A stretch of 51,784 nt of DNA, from contig JABHLH010000006.1 of assembly GCA_018692925.1 (NCBI GenBank), forward strand, positions 1 to 51,784, in the 5' to 3' direction. The stretch's first letter is position 1. Each line of letters begins with the position of its first letter. The DNA comes from an archaeon (GTDB taxonomy: Archaea > Nanobdellota > Nanobdellia > SCGC-AAA011-G17 > GW2011-AR17). Under the pieces are notes generated by a model. That model did not search any database. It was not told the DNA's origin and saw only the letters and a list, made by a program, of their open reading frames with translations. This document shows positions 17,424 through 26,269 of the stretch, piece after piece. The position numbers and the translations under genes were made by a program.

Positions 17424-17837
17424 ATGCCACAAGAATTTTCAGTAGGAGCTGTAATATACAATGGAAATGAGTTTTTACTAGTCAAATATATTCCTGGACA
17501 CTGGGGTTTAGTAAAAGGGAAATGTGAAAGTGGTGAAAAAAAGGAAGATACTCTAAGAAGAGAATTGTTTGAAGAGACAGGTATTAAAGGTGTATATATA
17601 GCAAAAGATTTTAGTGTAAGCGAAAAGTATTTTTTTAAGAGAAAAGTTGGAACTGTCTATAAAGAAGTTGAATATTTATTAGGGGAAGTTCAAGAGAAAG
17701 AAGTAAAATTGTCTAAAGAACATTTGGATTTTAAGTGGTTAGGTTTTCAAGAAGCTATGAGTTTAATTACATTTAAATCTACAAAAAATGTTTTTAAAGA
17801 AGCTCATGATTATTTGAAATTACATGGTGGGTTTTAA
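17424..17837 (+). CDS. Nudix hydrolase, Ap4A-hydrolase-like
   Basis: 137 residues. A complete Nudix box is present: GKCESGEKKEDTLRRELFEETGI fits Gx5Ex7REUxEExGU (about residues 32-54). The start PQEFSVGAVIYNGNEFLLVKY and HWGLVKGKCESGE are typical of bis(5'-nucleosyl)-tetraphosphatases of the MutT-like group, so removal of dinucleoside polyphosphates or damaged nucleotides is likely. TTTAAATA begins 29 nt before the ATG. The 3' end overlaps the convergent gene by 4 nt. Confidence 0.88.
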   Translation: MPQEFSVGAVIYNGNEFLLVKYIPGHWGLVKGKCESGEKKEDTLRRELFEETGIKGVYIAKDFSVSEKYFFKRKVGTVYKEVEYLLGEVQEKEVKLSKEHLDFKWLGFQEAMSLITFKSTKNVFKEAHDYLKLHGGF

Positions 17838-18343
17838 GCGACCATTCTTTTTCTTTGTTGAACACCAATTCTTAAATCATGAATTTTTTCAATATCTTCT
17901 AAAATAATTTTAGTTCTTTTTATTTGAGAGATAACTTCTGGTCTATGATAATGTTCATATAAAGCATGATATAAAGACATGATCTCATGTAATTGTGATT
18001 TTTCATTGAATAAATTTATTTGAAACTCAATTTCTATTTGGTTAAATTTTATTACAGCAATGTCAAGATTTTTTATAGCTTCTAATAAAAGTAATTTTAA
18101 ATTTTCATCTGTAACTGGTTTTTTAGTCTCTTCTTTTTTAATTACAACTTTCCAATTTTCAATAATAGCATGGATTTTCATAAAGGCAACTAATAGTCCT
18201 CTCTTTTTATGAATGATTTCTCTCCTTTGTTCTTTAGTTAATCTAGGTTTTTCTTTTTGTGGAGGTTTTTCTTTTGTATTTTTTTTAGAAAATATTCCTC
18301 TAATAACATTTATAATTGAATTTTTTGATAATTCTCTTTGCAT
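17834..18343 (-). CDS. hypothetical helical protein
   Basis: 169 residues, strongly basic N-terminal third (FSKKNTKEKPPQKEKPRL, then KEQRREIIHKKR) followed by long amphipathic helices that could form a coiled coil. No signal peptide or membrane segment. No recognised family; the basic N-terminus suggests nucleic acid or membrane-surface binding. It lies 31 nt downstream of the YchF-type GTPase on the same strand and may share its transcript. Confidence 0.6.
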   Translation of the reverse strand: MQRELSKNSIINVIRGIFSKKNTKEKPPQKEKPRLTKEQRREIIHKKRGLLVAFMKIHAIIENWKVVIKKEETKKPVTDENLKLLLLEAIKNLDIAVIKFNQIEIEFQINLFNEKSQLHEIMSLYHALYEHYHRPEVISQIKRTKIILEDIEKIHDLRIGVQQRKRMVA

Positions 18344-18374
18344 ATATTTTTAATAGTCTCTAGAATTTAAAAAG

Positions 18375-19565
18375 TTAAGCTTTTGTTATAATCTCAACAA
18401 CATCTCTATTTTTTAGAATATGGTCTTTGCCAACAGTTCTTTTTGTTTTTACATCAATAGCTCTTATGAAGCCTTTACCAATGTCAGTGTGTAATCTAAA
18501 AGCAAAGTCTAAAGCTGTAGATCCTTTTTTTAGTAAGAAGCAATCAGGAAGAACATTTCCGTCTTTATCTTCGAGTTTGTTTACACCACCTGGAAAAATT
18601 GTAATCATTTGTAAAACATCAAAAACAACTTTATCTAAAGTATCTTGGATTCCAGTTGAATTGAATTTGTTAATCACATTGTTTTGTATGAAGTCAATTG
18701 CTTGTTTTTGTTTTTCTGATAAATCTCCTTTTATCTTGACTTCCTTTTCTCCAGGAACGTAATCAATTAATTCTTTTTTTGCAGCTTCTCTTAATGCAAG
18801 TTCTGATTCTGCTGAACAAGGGATGATTGTGTAATCTGGAAATTGTTCTATTAATTTTTTATAATTTGCTTCACCTGAAGATACATCAACTTTGTTTGCA
18901 GCAATAATCATAGGTTTTGTTTTTTCTCTTAATCTTGTTGTTAACTTTAAAATATGTTCTTCAGTCCATTCTTCTAAATTTGTTGGGAAGTTTAATTCTT
19001 GTAAAGTTGATTTTGCAATGTCTTCAGTAACTCTTAAACCTGAAAGTTGTTTTGCAATTGCTTTGTAAGCTTCTAAATTTTCTTGTTTGGTTTGTCTTGC
19101 GAATTTTTCCCAACCCTTTCTAATAATTCTTAAGTACCAAAGATCTAATTCTTTTTCTAAAAATTTTATATCATTAGCAGGATCGTAAGAGCCAGGATCA
19201 ACAGGTTCACCCTTTTCATTAGTAGAACCAGAAACATCAATTACATGAATTAATGCATTAGCTTGATTTAAATCATCTAAAAATTGATTACCCATCCCAG
19301 CACCTTCACTTGCACCAGGAACTAAACCTGCAACATCTAATAAGTCAATAGGAACAAATCTCTTATGATTAAGACAGTAGCCCATTCTTGGATTACATTG
19401 TACTTCAAACTCTTTATCAACACAGTCAATCTTAACATATCCTACAGCATGATTTGGTTTGATAGTAGTAAATGGATAATTTGCTGTTTCAACTTCAGCT
19501 AAAGTAGCTGCCTTGAAAAAAGTTGATTTTCCTGTGCTTGGTTTACCTACAACGCCTATTAACAT
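18375..19565 (-). CDS. YchF/OBG-family GTPase (archaeal redox-regulated ATPase type) with TGS domain
   Basis: 396 residues. G1 loop GKPSTGKSTFFKAA, G2 region NYPFTTIKPNHAVGYV, G3 DVAGLVPGASEGAGMGNQF, G4 replaced by NKVD in IIAANKVDV, and a C-terminal TGS domain (GSTALDFAFRLHTDIGKGFIRAI). This order defines the OBG/YchF branch; archaeal members carry the NPRMGYCLNHKR insert seen here. They bind ribosomes and are thought to act in translation or stress response. Full length. Confidence 0.92.
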   Translation of the reverse strand: MLIGVVGKPSTGKSTFFKAATLAEVETANYPFTTIKPNHAVGYVKIDCVDKEFEVQCNPRMGYCLNHKRFVPIDLLDVAGLVPGASEGAGMGNQFLDDLNQANALIHVIDVSGSTNEKGEPVDPGSYDPANDIKFLEKELDLWYLRIIRKGWEKFARQTKQENLEAYKAIAKQLSGLRVTEDIAKSTLQELNFPTNLEEWTEEHILKLTTRLREKTKPMIIAANKVDVSSGEANYKKLIEQFPDYTIIPCSAESELALREAAKKELIDYVPGEKEVKIKGDLSEKQKQAIDFIQNNVINKFNSTGIQDTLDKVVFDVLQMITIFPGGVNKLEDKDGNVLPDCFLLKKGSTALDFAFRLHTDIGKGFIRAIDVKTKRTVGKDHILKNRDVVEIITKA

Positions 19566-19636
19566 TGGGAAAATAAGAAAATCTGTAATTATAAAGTTTT
19601 CCTTAAATTATTTTTTTCAGAAAGCTAATCTAAAGG

Positions 19637-19645
19637 TTTATAAAG
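19637..19645 (+). promoter_or_regulatory. TATA box of the cold-shock-like gene
   Basis: TTTATAAAG lies 67 nt before the ATG, leaving a leader of about 40 nt with its own ribosome-binding site, unlike the leaderless pattern of most genes here. Confidence 0.6.
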
Positions 19646-19694
19646 GGTAAAAATTCCTTTTATGTACAAATAGTTCAATGGAATTATTAATTTA

Positions 19695-19698
19695 GGAG
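19695..19698 (+). promoter_or_regulatory. Shine-Dalgarno site of the cold-shock-like gene
   Basis: TTTAGGAGTAAAAATG: GGAG ends 5 nt before the ATG at 19704 and complements the 16S 3' end. It supports this start. Confidence 0.7.
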
Positions 19699-19703
19699 TA
19701 AAA

Positions 19704-20003
19704 ATGAAAGGAAAAGTAAAATTTTTTAGTGGTAGTAAAGGATATGGTTTTATTACCGGAGACGATGGAAAAGACTATTTTGTACATATTTCAGCAATCC
19801 CAGAAGGATTGAGATTGTACGAAGGTGACGATGTTAGTTTTGATGTAGCAGAAACAGAAAGAGGAATGCAAGCTCAGAATGTTCAGAAAGTTGAAGGTGG
19901 AAGCGAAGCTCCTGCTGAAGAATCAACTGAAGAAGCAACTGAAGAAGCAACTGAAGAAGCATCTGAAGAAGAAGCTACTGAAGAAGTATCCAGTGAAGAA
20001 TAA
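19704..20003 (+). CDS. cold-shock-domain protein with acidic tail
   Basis: 99 residues. The first ~65 form a cold-shock domain: [29 protein letters not shown] contains the RNP1 (KGYGFI) and RNP2 (YFVHIS) RNA-binding motifs. The last ~33 are a Glu/Thr/Ala tail made of EEAT repeats, which ordinary bacterial Csp proteins lack. It probably binds single-stranded RNA and may remodel mRNA structure. A leader with GGAG and strongly preferred codons point to high expression. A T-rich tract follows the stop. Confidence 0.9.
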   Translation: MKGKVKFFSGSKGYGFITGDDGKDYFVHISAIPEGLRLYEGDDVSFDVAETERGMQAQNVQKVEGGSEAPAEESTEEATEEATEEASEEEATEEVSSEE

Positions 20004-20088
20004 ATTTAAATTTATTTTTTAACTTTTTATTTTTTTTTTATATTTATACGAAAGTCTTTTAAATCTATAATTAATCTTTGAATCTATT

Positions 20089-20196
20089 GGCCCCGTGGCT
20101 TAGCCTGGCTATAGCGCCTGTCTTATATGACACCTATTCACTTTGAGTAGGATTTAAGCTAGCAGGAGGTCGTGAGTTCAAATCTCGCCGGGGCCA
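20089..20196 (+). tRNA. tRNA-Ile(UAU) with a 33-nt intron
   Basis: Acceptor GGCCCCG/CGGGGCC, discriminator A, T-arm GTGAG-TTCAAAT-CTCGC, anticodon stem CCTGT/GCAGG. The anticodon loop is interrupted after position 37 by an intron (20128-20160). A textbook bulge-helix-bulge forms: loop bases CTTA pair with intron TAAG, each side has a 3-nt bulge, and the intron has a CCTATTC/GAGTAGG hairpin. Spliced loop is CTTATAA, anticodon TAT. Such a tRNA reads AUA directly instead of the agmatidine-modified CAU tRNA-Ile used by most archaea. Confidence 0.9.
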
Positions 20197-20243
20197 TTTT
20201 ATTTTTAATAAGATTTATATATTTTATAATACTAATATTAGAT

Positions 20244-22040
20244 ATGGTATTTGTAAAAAAGAGTTTGGTGATTTTTATAATTTTATTGTTAGGCATAAGT
20301 TTTGTATCTGCAGAAGTTTGGCAAGAACAAGAATCTGGAACAAGTTTAGATCTGTTTAGTGTAGATTTTATAGATGAAGAAGAAGGTTGGGCTGTAGGTG
20401 GAGATGTATTTGGTGATTCTGTAATTCTTCATACTACTAATGGTGGAGAAGAATGGATTCCACAAACAAGTCCTAATGATGAAGCACTTTATGGAGTTTG
20501 TTTTGATGGTGATTATGGTTTTGCTGTTGGTTCTGGAAATATAATTCTTTATACTAGAAATGGTGGAGATGAATGGTTAGAGTTAGAAATAACTGATGCT
20601 ATTACATTTTGGGATGTAGATTGTGTTGATGAAGGTGTAGCTTATGCTGTTGGTCAAGGAGATTTTCCTGCTATTAAATTATCTGGTGAAGGTTGGACAA
20701 GTTTGGGAGTAGATGAAAGTTATGTTTTGAAAGGAGCTCATTTTGTAGAAGAAGGTGATGGTTATTTAGTTGGAGAGAATGGAGTTGTATTAAAAGTTGA
20801 AGATGATTCTGCTGGGTTAGTAGATACAATTACAAGAAGTGATATAGGAATTGCTTTGAATGAAATTTATTGTTTAGATATGGATACTTGTAAAATTGTA
20901 GGAGCTGGTCAATATGTTTATACTGGTTCAGATAGTTCTTGGATATTAGAAGAAGCTGGAACAATTGTTTCAAGTTACTGGGGAGTTCATTATAGAAATG
21001 AAGAATCTGGTTGGGTTTCAGGACAAAATACAATTAGACATATAGAAGATGGTGAATGGCTTACTGATAGAGTTAATATTGATGGGTCAGAAAGTTCTTT
21101 TGTACCAGTAAATATGGTTAAGGATATTTTATTCGAAGGAAGTGTTGGATACGCAGTAGGTGATGAAGGAACTATTTTGAAGTATACAACAGAGTGTTTA
21201 GAAGTTGAAGAGCCTGAATGTGAAGAAGGAGAAATGTTATTAGAGTTTAGAGATGAAGATGGTTGTGTAGAAACTTATGCATGTGTAGAAGGAGAAGAAG
21301 AAGATACTTGTGAAGAAATTGAAGAGCCTGAGTGTGCAGATGATGAATTCTTATTAGAGTTCTATGAAGATGATTGTGTTGTTGATTATGCTTGTGTACC
21401 AGAAGCAGATGAAGAAGATGGGTGTCCTGAAGTTGATTTGCTTGTTTGTGATGAAGGAGATAATTTAATTGAATACACAGATGAGAATGATTGTATTATT
21501 GGATATCTTTGTCAGATAAGTTCTGAACCATATGAGCTTTATGTTGTTGATGATGAAGAAACTTGTCAAGAACAATATAGAGAATGTTTAGAAATATATC
21601 CATATAATCATGCGTACTGTGATGGAACATATGAATTCTGTGATGGATTAGATGAAGTCTTGGATGAATTTGTAAATAAAGGTGGACAAGAAGCAGCAAT
21701 TTATGCTTTAGTTGAAGAATCTTTTGGTGGAGGTGGTGCATCTGAATATTTGAAAGGAGAATTTATTAACGTCTTTATTGAACAGAAGGATGGAACTCAA
21801 TTAATTATGGGTATAAAAATAACTAAAGAAGGAGAGTTTAGTGTTGGTAATGAAGCCTTAGAAGATGTTAGTTATACCGTTTATTTAAGTGAAGATGTAA
21901 TTAATGAATTTTCAAATTCTGAAGATTTTGTTAAAACATTGAAAACAGCAGTAAAGGATAAAACTGTAGAAGTTAAAGCAGATGGATTAGTGCCAAAGTT
22001 AAAGTTGACTGTGATTAAACTTTATTTATTCTTTGCTTAA
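20244..22040 (+). CDS. secreted protein: YCF48-like propeller plus Cys-rich repeats
   Basis: 598 residues from ATG 20244 (TTATATAT 29 nt upstream; reading further back would run into the tRNA). Signal peptide KKSLVIFIILLLGISFVSA. Residues ~25-330 carry repeats of the YCF48/BNR type (FSVDFIDEEEGWAVG, GVCFDGDYGFAVGS, WDVDCVDEGVAYAVG, NMVKDILFEGSVGYAVG), a beta-propeller. Then three units of C.E.E.PEC...... LLEF.. DDCV.. YACV (about 335-440). The final ~100 residues (VYLSEDVINEFSNSEDFVKTL) faintly resemble an SCP2-like fold. Probably surface-exposed; binding target unknown. Confidence 0.75.
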   Translation: MVFVKKSLVIFIILLLGISFVSAEVWQEQESGTSLDLFSVDFIDEEEGWAVGGDVFGDSVILHTTNGGEEWIPQTSPNDEALYGVCFDGDYGFAVGSGNIILYTRNGGDEWLELEITDAITFWDVDCVDEGVAYAVGQGDFPAIKLSGEGWTSLGVDESYVLKGAHFVEEGDGYLVGENGVVLKVEDDSAGLVDTITRSDIGIALNEIYCLDMDTCKIVGAGQYVYTGSDSSWILEEAGTIVSSYWGVHYRNEESGWVSGQNTIRHIEDGEWLTDRVNIDGSESSFVPVNMVKDILFEGSVGYAVGDEGTILKYTTECLEVEEPECEEGEMLLEFRDEDGCVETYACVEGEEEDTCEEIEEPECADDEFLLEFYEDDCVVDYACVPEADEEDGCPEVDLLVCDEGDNLIEYTDENDCIIGYLCQISSEPYELYVVDDEETCQEQYRECLEIYPYNHAYCDGTYEFCDGLDEVLDEFVNKGGQEAAIYALVEESFGGGGASEYLKGEFINVFIEQKDGTQLIMGIKITKEGEFSVGNEALEDVSYTVYLSEDVINEFSNSEDFVKTLKTAVKDKTVEVKADGLVPKLKLTVIKLYLFFA

Positions 22041-22045
22041 TTTTT

Positions 22046-23263
22046 TTATTTTTTATTTTCTTTTGGTAATTTTATATATAGTAATGCAGAAATTAGTAAT
22101 GTTATTCCTCCAAGTATAACTACAATTTTTGGACTAGTTAAATCTGAAAGAAAACCGAATATTAAATTAGCTATTATCATTGCTAGAGCACCAAACCAAG
22201 CTATAGTAGATAGTACACTTGCTCTAACTTTGCTAGGAATTACTTTGTTTGATATTTCTTTGAATGCTGGTGCCATACTACCCGACATGTCATATAAAGT
22301 TGTATAGCCAATCATAGTAATGAAAAGTAAAGGTAAATATTTTATGAATCCAATACTTGTAATAACTAATGAAAATGCTATTGCATATATAATTAAAGAT
22401 TTTTTATTTCCACCTAAAAATTTAGTAATTTTATGACTCCAATTTAATTGTAAAACAATAAGTAGTCCACCAATAGATAATGCGTAACCTATGAAAGGTG
22501 CAGGAATTCCCATTGCAATTACATGAGGTTGATAAGCATCATAAACTAAGGTTGAACCTAAAGTAAATAAGAAAACAATTATTGTTAAAAGATATGTAGT
22601 AGGATGATCTTTTGTAAATTTTAATGCGAATTTTGTATTTTTTATTGTTTTTTTGATGTCTTTTGAAATGTGTATTTTTGTTTTTTTAAAATATGATTCT
22701 GTTCCAAATATGAAAATAAATAATCCCATAAATAACATTAAAATTGAAGTAGCTAACAACGCTTTATCATAACCAAAACCTACAAGAATAGCTCCAAGAA
22801 ATGGACCAACTATGAATCCAACATTTCCCATGCTTCCCCATCGTCCTAGCATTTTGTGTAAATGTTTTGATTTTTTTTTATGTTTAACAGTGTCGATAAA
22901 CCAAGCTTCAAAAGCACCACTTTCCATTGTCCATCCAATACCTGCAATAAAGTTGAAAAGAATAAGTAAGAAAATATTTGTTCCACTAAAAAATACTAAA
23001 AGATATGCAATACCAATAGTAAGATAAGAAATTCCAACTGAAACCTTTCTTCCAAATATATCTGCAATTGCTCCAGTAGGTATTTCAAAAATAAACATTG
23101 CAGAAGAGTTAGCAATGAAAATTAATCCTATAATAGTAAATGATAATCCTAAACTAGCATAATAAAGAACCCAATAACCTGCCATGATCCCCATAGCAAT
23201 CCAAAAAAAAGCAGAAGCTAAATAAAAAAATCCAACAGTAGATAATTCTTCTTTAAACTTCAT
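22046..23263 (-). CDS. MFS transporter
   Basis: 405 residues with about twelve hydrophobic segments. The loop between segments 2 and 3 is IPTGAIADIFGRKVSVGIS, a form of the MFS signature (GxxaDrxGRk). A basic cytoplasmic loop around residues 185-215 separates the two halves. Transported substrate cannot be inferred. Its start overlaps the upstream membrane protein gene by 4 nt (ATGA), so it is the last gene of a three-gene unit with 24507 and 23260. Confidence 0.88.
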   Translation of the reverse strand: MKFKEELSTVGFFYLASAFFWIAMGIMAGYWVLYYASLGLSFTIIGLIFIANSSAMFIFEIPTGAIADIFGRKVSVGISYLTIGIAYLLVFFSGTNIFLLILFNFIAGIGWTMESGAFEAWFIDTVKHKKKSKHLHKMLGRWGSMGNVGFIVGPFLGAILVGFGYDKALLATSILMLFMGLFIFIFGTESYFKKTKIHISKDIKKTIKNTKFALKFTKDHPTTYLLTIIVFLFTLGSTLVYDAYQPHVIAMGIPAPFIGYALSIGGLLIVLQLNWSHKITKFLGGNKKSLIIYAIAFSLVITSIGFIKYLPLLFITMIGYTTLYDMSGSMAPAFKEISNKVIPSKVRASVLSTIAWFGALAMIIANLIFGFLSDLTSPKIVVILGGITLLISALLYIKLPKENKK

Positions 23264-24507
23264 TTTCTTTTTGTTTCTTGAATATATTGGTTAAATTTCT
23301 TTTCTTCTTTTTGTCTCATTTTAATGAAAATAAGAATAAATATACCTAATAGAATTATTATCATAATTATTCCAAGAACAGTTGTTCCAGAAACTCCTTC
23401 ATCTTGCTCTGGAAAATAAAGATCTTCTTCATTTATTACGATTGGTTCTTGTGCTACAATTTCTTCTTCCTCTTCTATAATCTCTTCTGTTTCTTCTTCA
23501 GCAATTGTAACTTCTATACTTAAACTAGTAGAATATAATTCATTTGAAAGAACTAATTCACCAATGAATTCTCCTGTTTTATTAGATTCTTCTTTGTTAA
23601 CCCAAATATATTGAGATAAAGTTTCTCCACCTTTTATTTCTTCTAAGGTTGTAACATTTAATTCTATGATCTCTTCTAAATTTCCAGTTAGAGAAAATTC
23701 AAGATTGAAAATACTCTCCTCTAAATTATTAATAAAATTTAAGTAACCACTATAAGATCCTTCAGATTCTAAAGGGATTTCAGCTTTTTCTTTTGTAGTT
23801 AAAAATGAAAGAGCTTCAATGATTTCTTCAATTTCTTCTACAATAACTTCTTCTTCTATTGTTATATTTGTTTCTTCAATTGTTTCATTTACTGTTTCTT
23901 CGACAAGTGGTACTTCTCCAGTGTAAATTATTGGAATTGAATAAGAGTTAGTTCCATATGTTAATGAAATTGTTGAATCAGATTCTATACTTGAGTAGGT
24001 GTAATCTGAATAAAGATTTTTTGTTTCTTCTGTAGTAAAAGATAATGCACTTCTTCTTGGTGAAATGTCTGATGAAGAAGATGAAATTTGAACAGTTATA
24101 GGATCTCCAACTAAAGTTAATTCTAGTTTGAAAGATTCTTCATTTTCATCTAAAATAATAATTCCTGGTTTTATTTGTAAAGCAGAAGTGCTTGTACTTA
24201 CTGTAAAATTTGCTTCCATAGATTTTGCAATTAATTTGTAATTCCCTTCTGTTAAATCTGAAGCTAAATTAAAATAAATTAAATATTGTTCATCTCTATA
24301 TTCTGAAATCAATGGACTTATTGAAACTAAATTTGATGAGTTGTCTAAGAGAGAGATTTGTGAAGTTGAAATGGATGTATTTGTAACATAAGCTTGTAAA
24401 GTTTCACCTGCAATATATTCAGTATCAAGTAAAGTTAATTCTTCAGCAGAAACTATGTTGATTAATAATATACAAAAAAAAATAGTAATAAGAGTTTTTT
24501 TTATCAT
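23260..24507 (-). CDS. membrane-anchored surface protein, Ser/Thr/Glu-rich
   Basis: 415 residues: signal peptide (1-21, LITIFFCILLINIVSAEE), beta-rich ectodomain with Ser/Thr stretches, a Glu-rich spacer (EETVNETIEETNITIEEE), another beta domain (about 235-345), a second acidic spacer, and a C-terminal membrane segment (about 375-398, TTVLGIIMIIILLGIFILIF) with a basic tail. Typical architecture of an S-layer-spanning anchored protein; no family recognised. Overlaps 1 nt with 24507 and 4 nt with the MFS gene, so co-translated. Confidence 0.7.
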   Translation of the reverse strand: MIKKTLITIFFCILLINIVSAEELTLLDTEYIAGETLQAYVTNTSISTSQISLLDNSSNLVSISPLISEYRDEQYLIYFNLASDLTEGNYKLIAKSMEANFTVSTSTSALQIKPGIIILDENEESFKLELTLVGDPITVQISSSSSDISPRRSALSFTTEETKNLYSDYTYSSIESDSTISLTYGTNSYSIPIIYTGEVPLVEETVNETIEETNITIEEEVIVEEIEEIIEALSFLTTKEKAEIPLESEGSYSGYLNFINNLEESIFNLEFSLTGNLEEIIELNVTTLEEIKGGETLSQYIWVNKEESNKTGEFIGELVLSNELYSTSLSIEVTIAEEETEEIIEEEEEIVAQEPIVINEEDLYFPEQDEGVSGTTVLGIIMIIILLGIFILIFIKMRQKEEKKFNQYIQETKRK

Positions 24508-26207
24508 TATCTTCTCATACCAGGTTGTTGAGGAGGCATTGGCCTTTGTTGTGGTTGCACCTTTGATGTAAATGGTTTATATGGTTGCTGAGGAGATCCA
24601 GGACTTACTGGTGCTTTTCCTCCACCTTTAATTTTACTAATGATCTCATCAAGATAACCTTTTGAGTATGCAAAGTATCCTCCACCACCTAGGCCTCCTA
24701 AAATTAATATGAATAAAATTAATAATAAGAATCCAGATCCACCTTCATCTTCTTCTTCGTAAACATAAGTAGTTTCTACTGTTTCAGTTTCTTCTTCTTC
24801 CTCTTCTTCTACTTCTTCTTCTCCACCACAATCATCAGAACAAGTATCATAATCACTCTCATAATCGTCACAAACTCCATCTCCACAAGAACAGTCAGAA
24901 GGACAATTATTTGCATTTTCATCCCACTCAGGATATTCACAAGTAGTATCATAGTTACATTCACTTTCTATACAAGCATCATCAATACAAACTTCTCCAG
25001 AGTCACAATCATCATCTGTAGTACATGTACCTGAACTAACTACAGTTTCTACTTCTTCTTCATCAGCTTCAATATCACTAATTTCATATTCAGTAATAGT
25101 AACATCATCATCTCCAAATGCACCATAAAGTGCCATTGCAGTATCTTCAATATTTTCTACCCAATGACCATCTTCACTTTGTTCATCTCTTAAGAAAGAT
25201 TTAGCATTTTCAATTTCTTCAGAATATTCAGTTGAATCACTTAAAGCTAAAATTGCAAGACCAGTTGTGAAAACATTTCTATCAAAACTACCATCACTTT
25301 TTTGTAAACCAATAATATCTTCTAAGTAAGTATCATCAGCTGTGGTTAAATATAATAATGCTGCTTCTTCTGCATTTGAAGAGTCATAAGTTTCTTTAAG
25401 ATAAATTAAAGTGTTAATGTCACTAGTAATTGTGTTTAATGCCCAGCCAGCCCATAAAGAAGCTTCTTGGTTACATGAACTTCCTGATGCTTTACCAAAA
25501 CAACCATTGTTAACTTGGAAGTCAGCAGTGTCAGAATTTTCATTTGCAATTATGTAATATGTTGAATCAGATTTGTAAATTAAGGAAAGAACAACACTTC
25601 CATCTAAAGAACTACAATCAACATCAATTGTTATTCCTGGATTTGTTGTGATAAGATTTTTTTGTACACATTCATCAAGATCTAAAAAGTTTGAATCGTC
25701 ACATGAAGGAAAAGAACCTTCTTCAACTTCAATCTCAAATTCTTTTGCTTCTTCATCAAGAGTGTATGAAACTGTACAAGTTCCTGTAGAAGATGTAACA
25801 ACTTCTAAATACCAGTTACCAGCTGAATCAGAATCATCTAAAGAAGATAAAAACCAAGAGTCCCATAAGTCAAAATAAGTTTCATCTTGTAATTCGTTGT
25901 AAGCAATAACTGCAGCTGCAGTATCTTTTGTTGAACAAGATGAAGAAGGAATACATGAAGATGTTTCGTCCATTTGAGAAACTAACCAGGATTCTGAAAG
26001 TGAAGTATCATATCCTGCATTGTCTAATGCTAAGACTGCAACAGCTGTAGAAAAAGTATCACTGTTGAAGCTTCCATCAGCACTTATCTGAGTTGACAGC
26101 CAATCATATCCACTCTGTGAAGAAAAATTTGCTGATGCATTTACTGAAAAAGAAAGTATGACCAAAAATAATAATATTAAAATTCCTCTTTTTAATGTTC
26201 CTTTCAT
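24507..26207 (-). CDS. anchored surface protein with alpha/alpha-toroid (prenyltransferase/terpenoid-cyclase-like) repeats
   Basis: 566 residues. Signal peptide 1-26. Residues ~30-130 and ~270-370 contain repeats such as YDWLSTQISADGSFNSDTF, STAVAVLALDNAGY, IIGLQKSDGSFDRNVFTTGLA and FLRDEQSEDGHW, the Q-x2-DGsf/W pattern of the alpha6/alpha6 toroid shared by prenyltransferases, cyclases and complement-like proteins. A Cys-rich segment (about 395-460, DDDCDSGEVCIDDACIESEC) follows, then a membrane segment (about 490-512) and a Pro/Gln-rich cytoplasmic tail. Extracellular location argues for binding or scaffolding rather than lipid cyclisation. Confidence 0.72.
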   Translation of the reverse strand: MKGTLKRGILILLFLVILSFSVNASANFSSQSGYDWLSTQISADGSFNSDTFSTAVAVLALDNAGYDTSLSESWLVSQMDETSSCIPSSSCSTKDTAAAVIAYNELQDETYFDLWDSWFLSSLDDSDSAGNWYLEVVTSSTGTCTVSYTLDEEAKEFEIEVEEGSFPSCDDSNFLDLDECVQKNLITTNPGITIDVDCSSLDGSVVLSLIYKSDSTYYIIANENSDTADFQVNNGCFGKASGSSCNQEASLWAGWALNTITSDINTLIYLKETYDSSNAEEAALLYLTTADDTYLEDIIGLQKSDGSFDRNVFTTGLAILALSDSTEYSEEIENAKSFLRDEQSEDGHWVENIEDTAMALYGAFGDDDVTITEYEISDIEADEEEVETVVSSGTCTTDDDCDSGEVCIDDACIESECNYDTTCEYPEWDENANNCPSDCSCGDGVCDDYESDYDTCSDDCGGEEEVEEEEEEETETVETTYVYEEEDEGGSGFLLLILFILILGGLGGGGYFAYSKGYLDEIISKIKGGGKAPVSPGSPQQPYKPFTSKVQPQQRPMPPQQPGMRR

Positions 26208-26269
26208 AAATATCCCCTTTTTAATTAATAATAAAATAATAGGGGTCTTTGTTTTATAAAGATTTCTTT

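Noticed and set aside
20172..20243. Upstream extension of the propeller protein
   Set aside because: It would read through the 3' half of tRNA-Ile; ATG 20244 has a signal peptide right after it and a TATA box 29 nt before it.
23260..26207. Terpenoid cyclase activity for the toroid protein
   Set aside because: The protein has a signal peptide and an outer location, and no DxDD or similar catalytic motif was visible.
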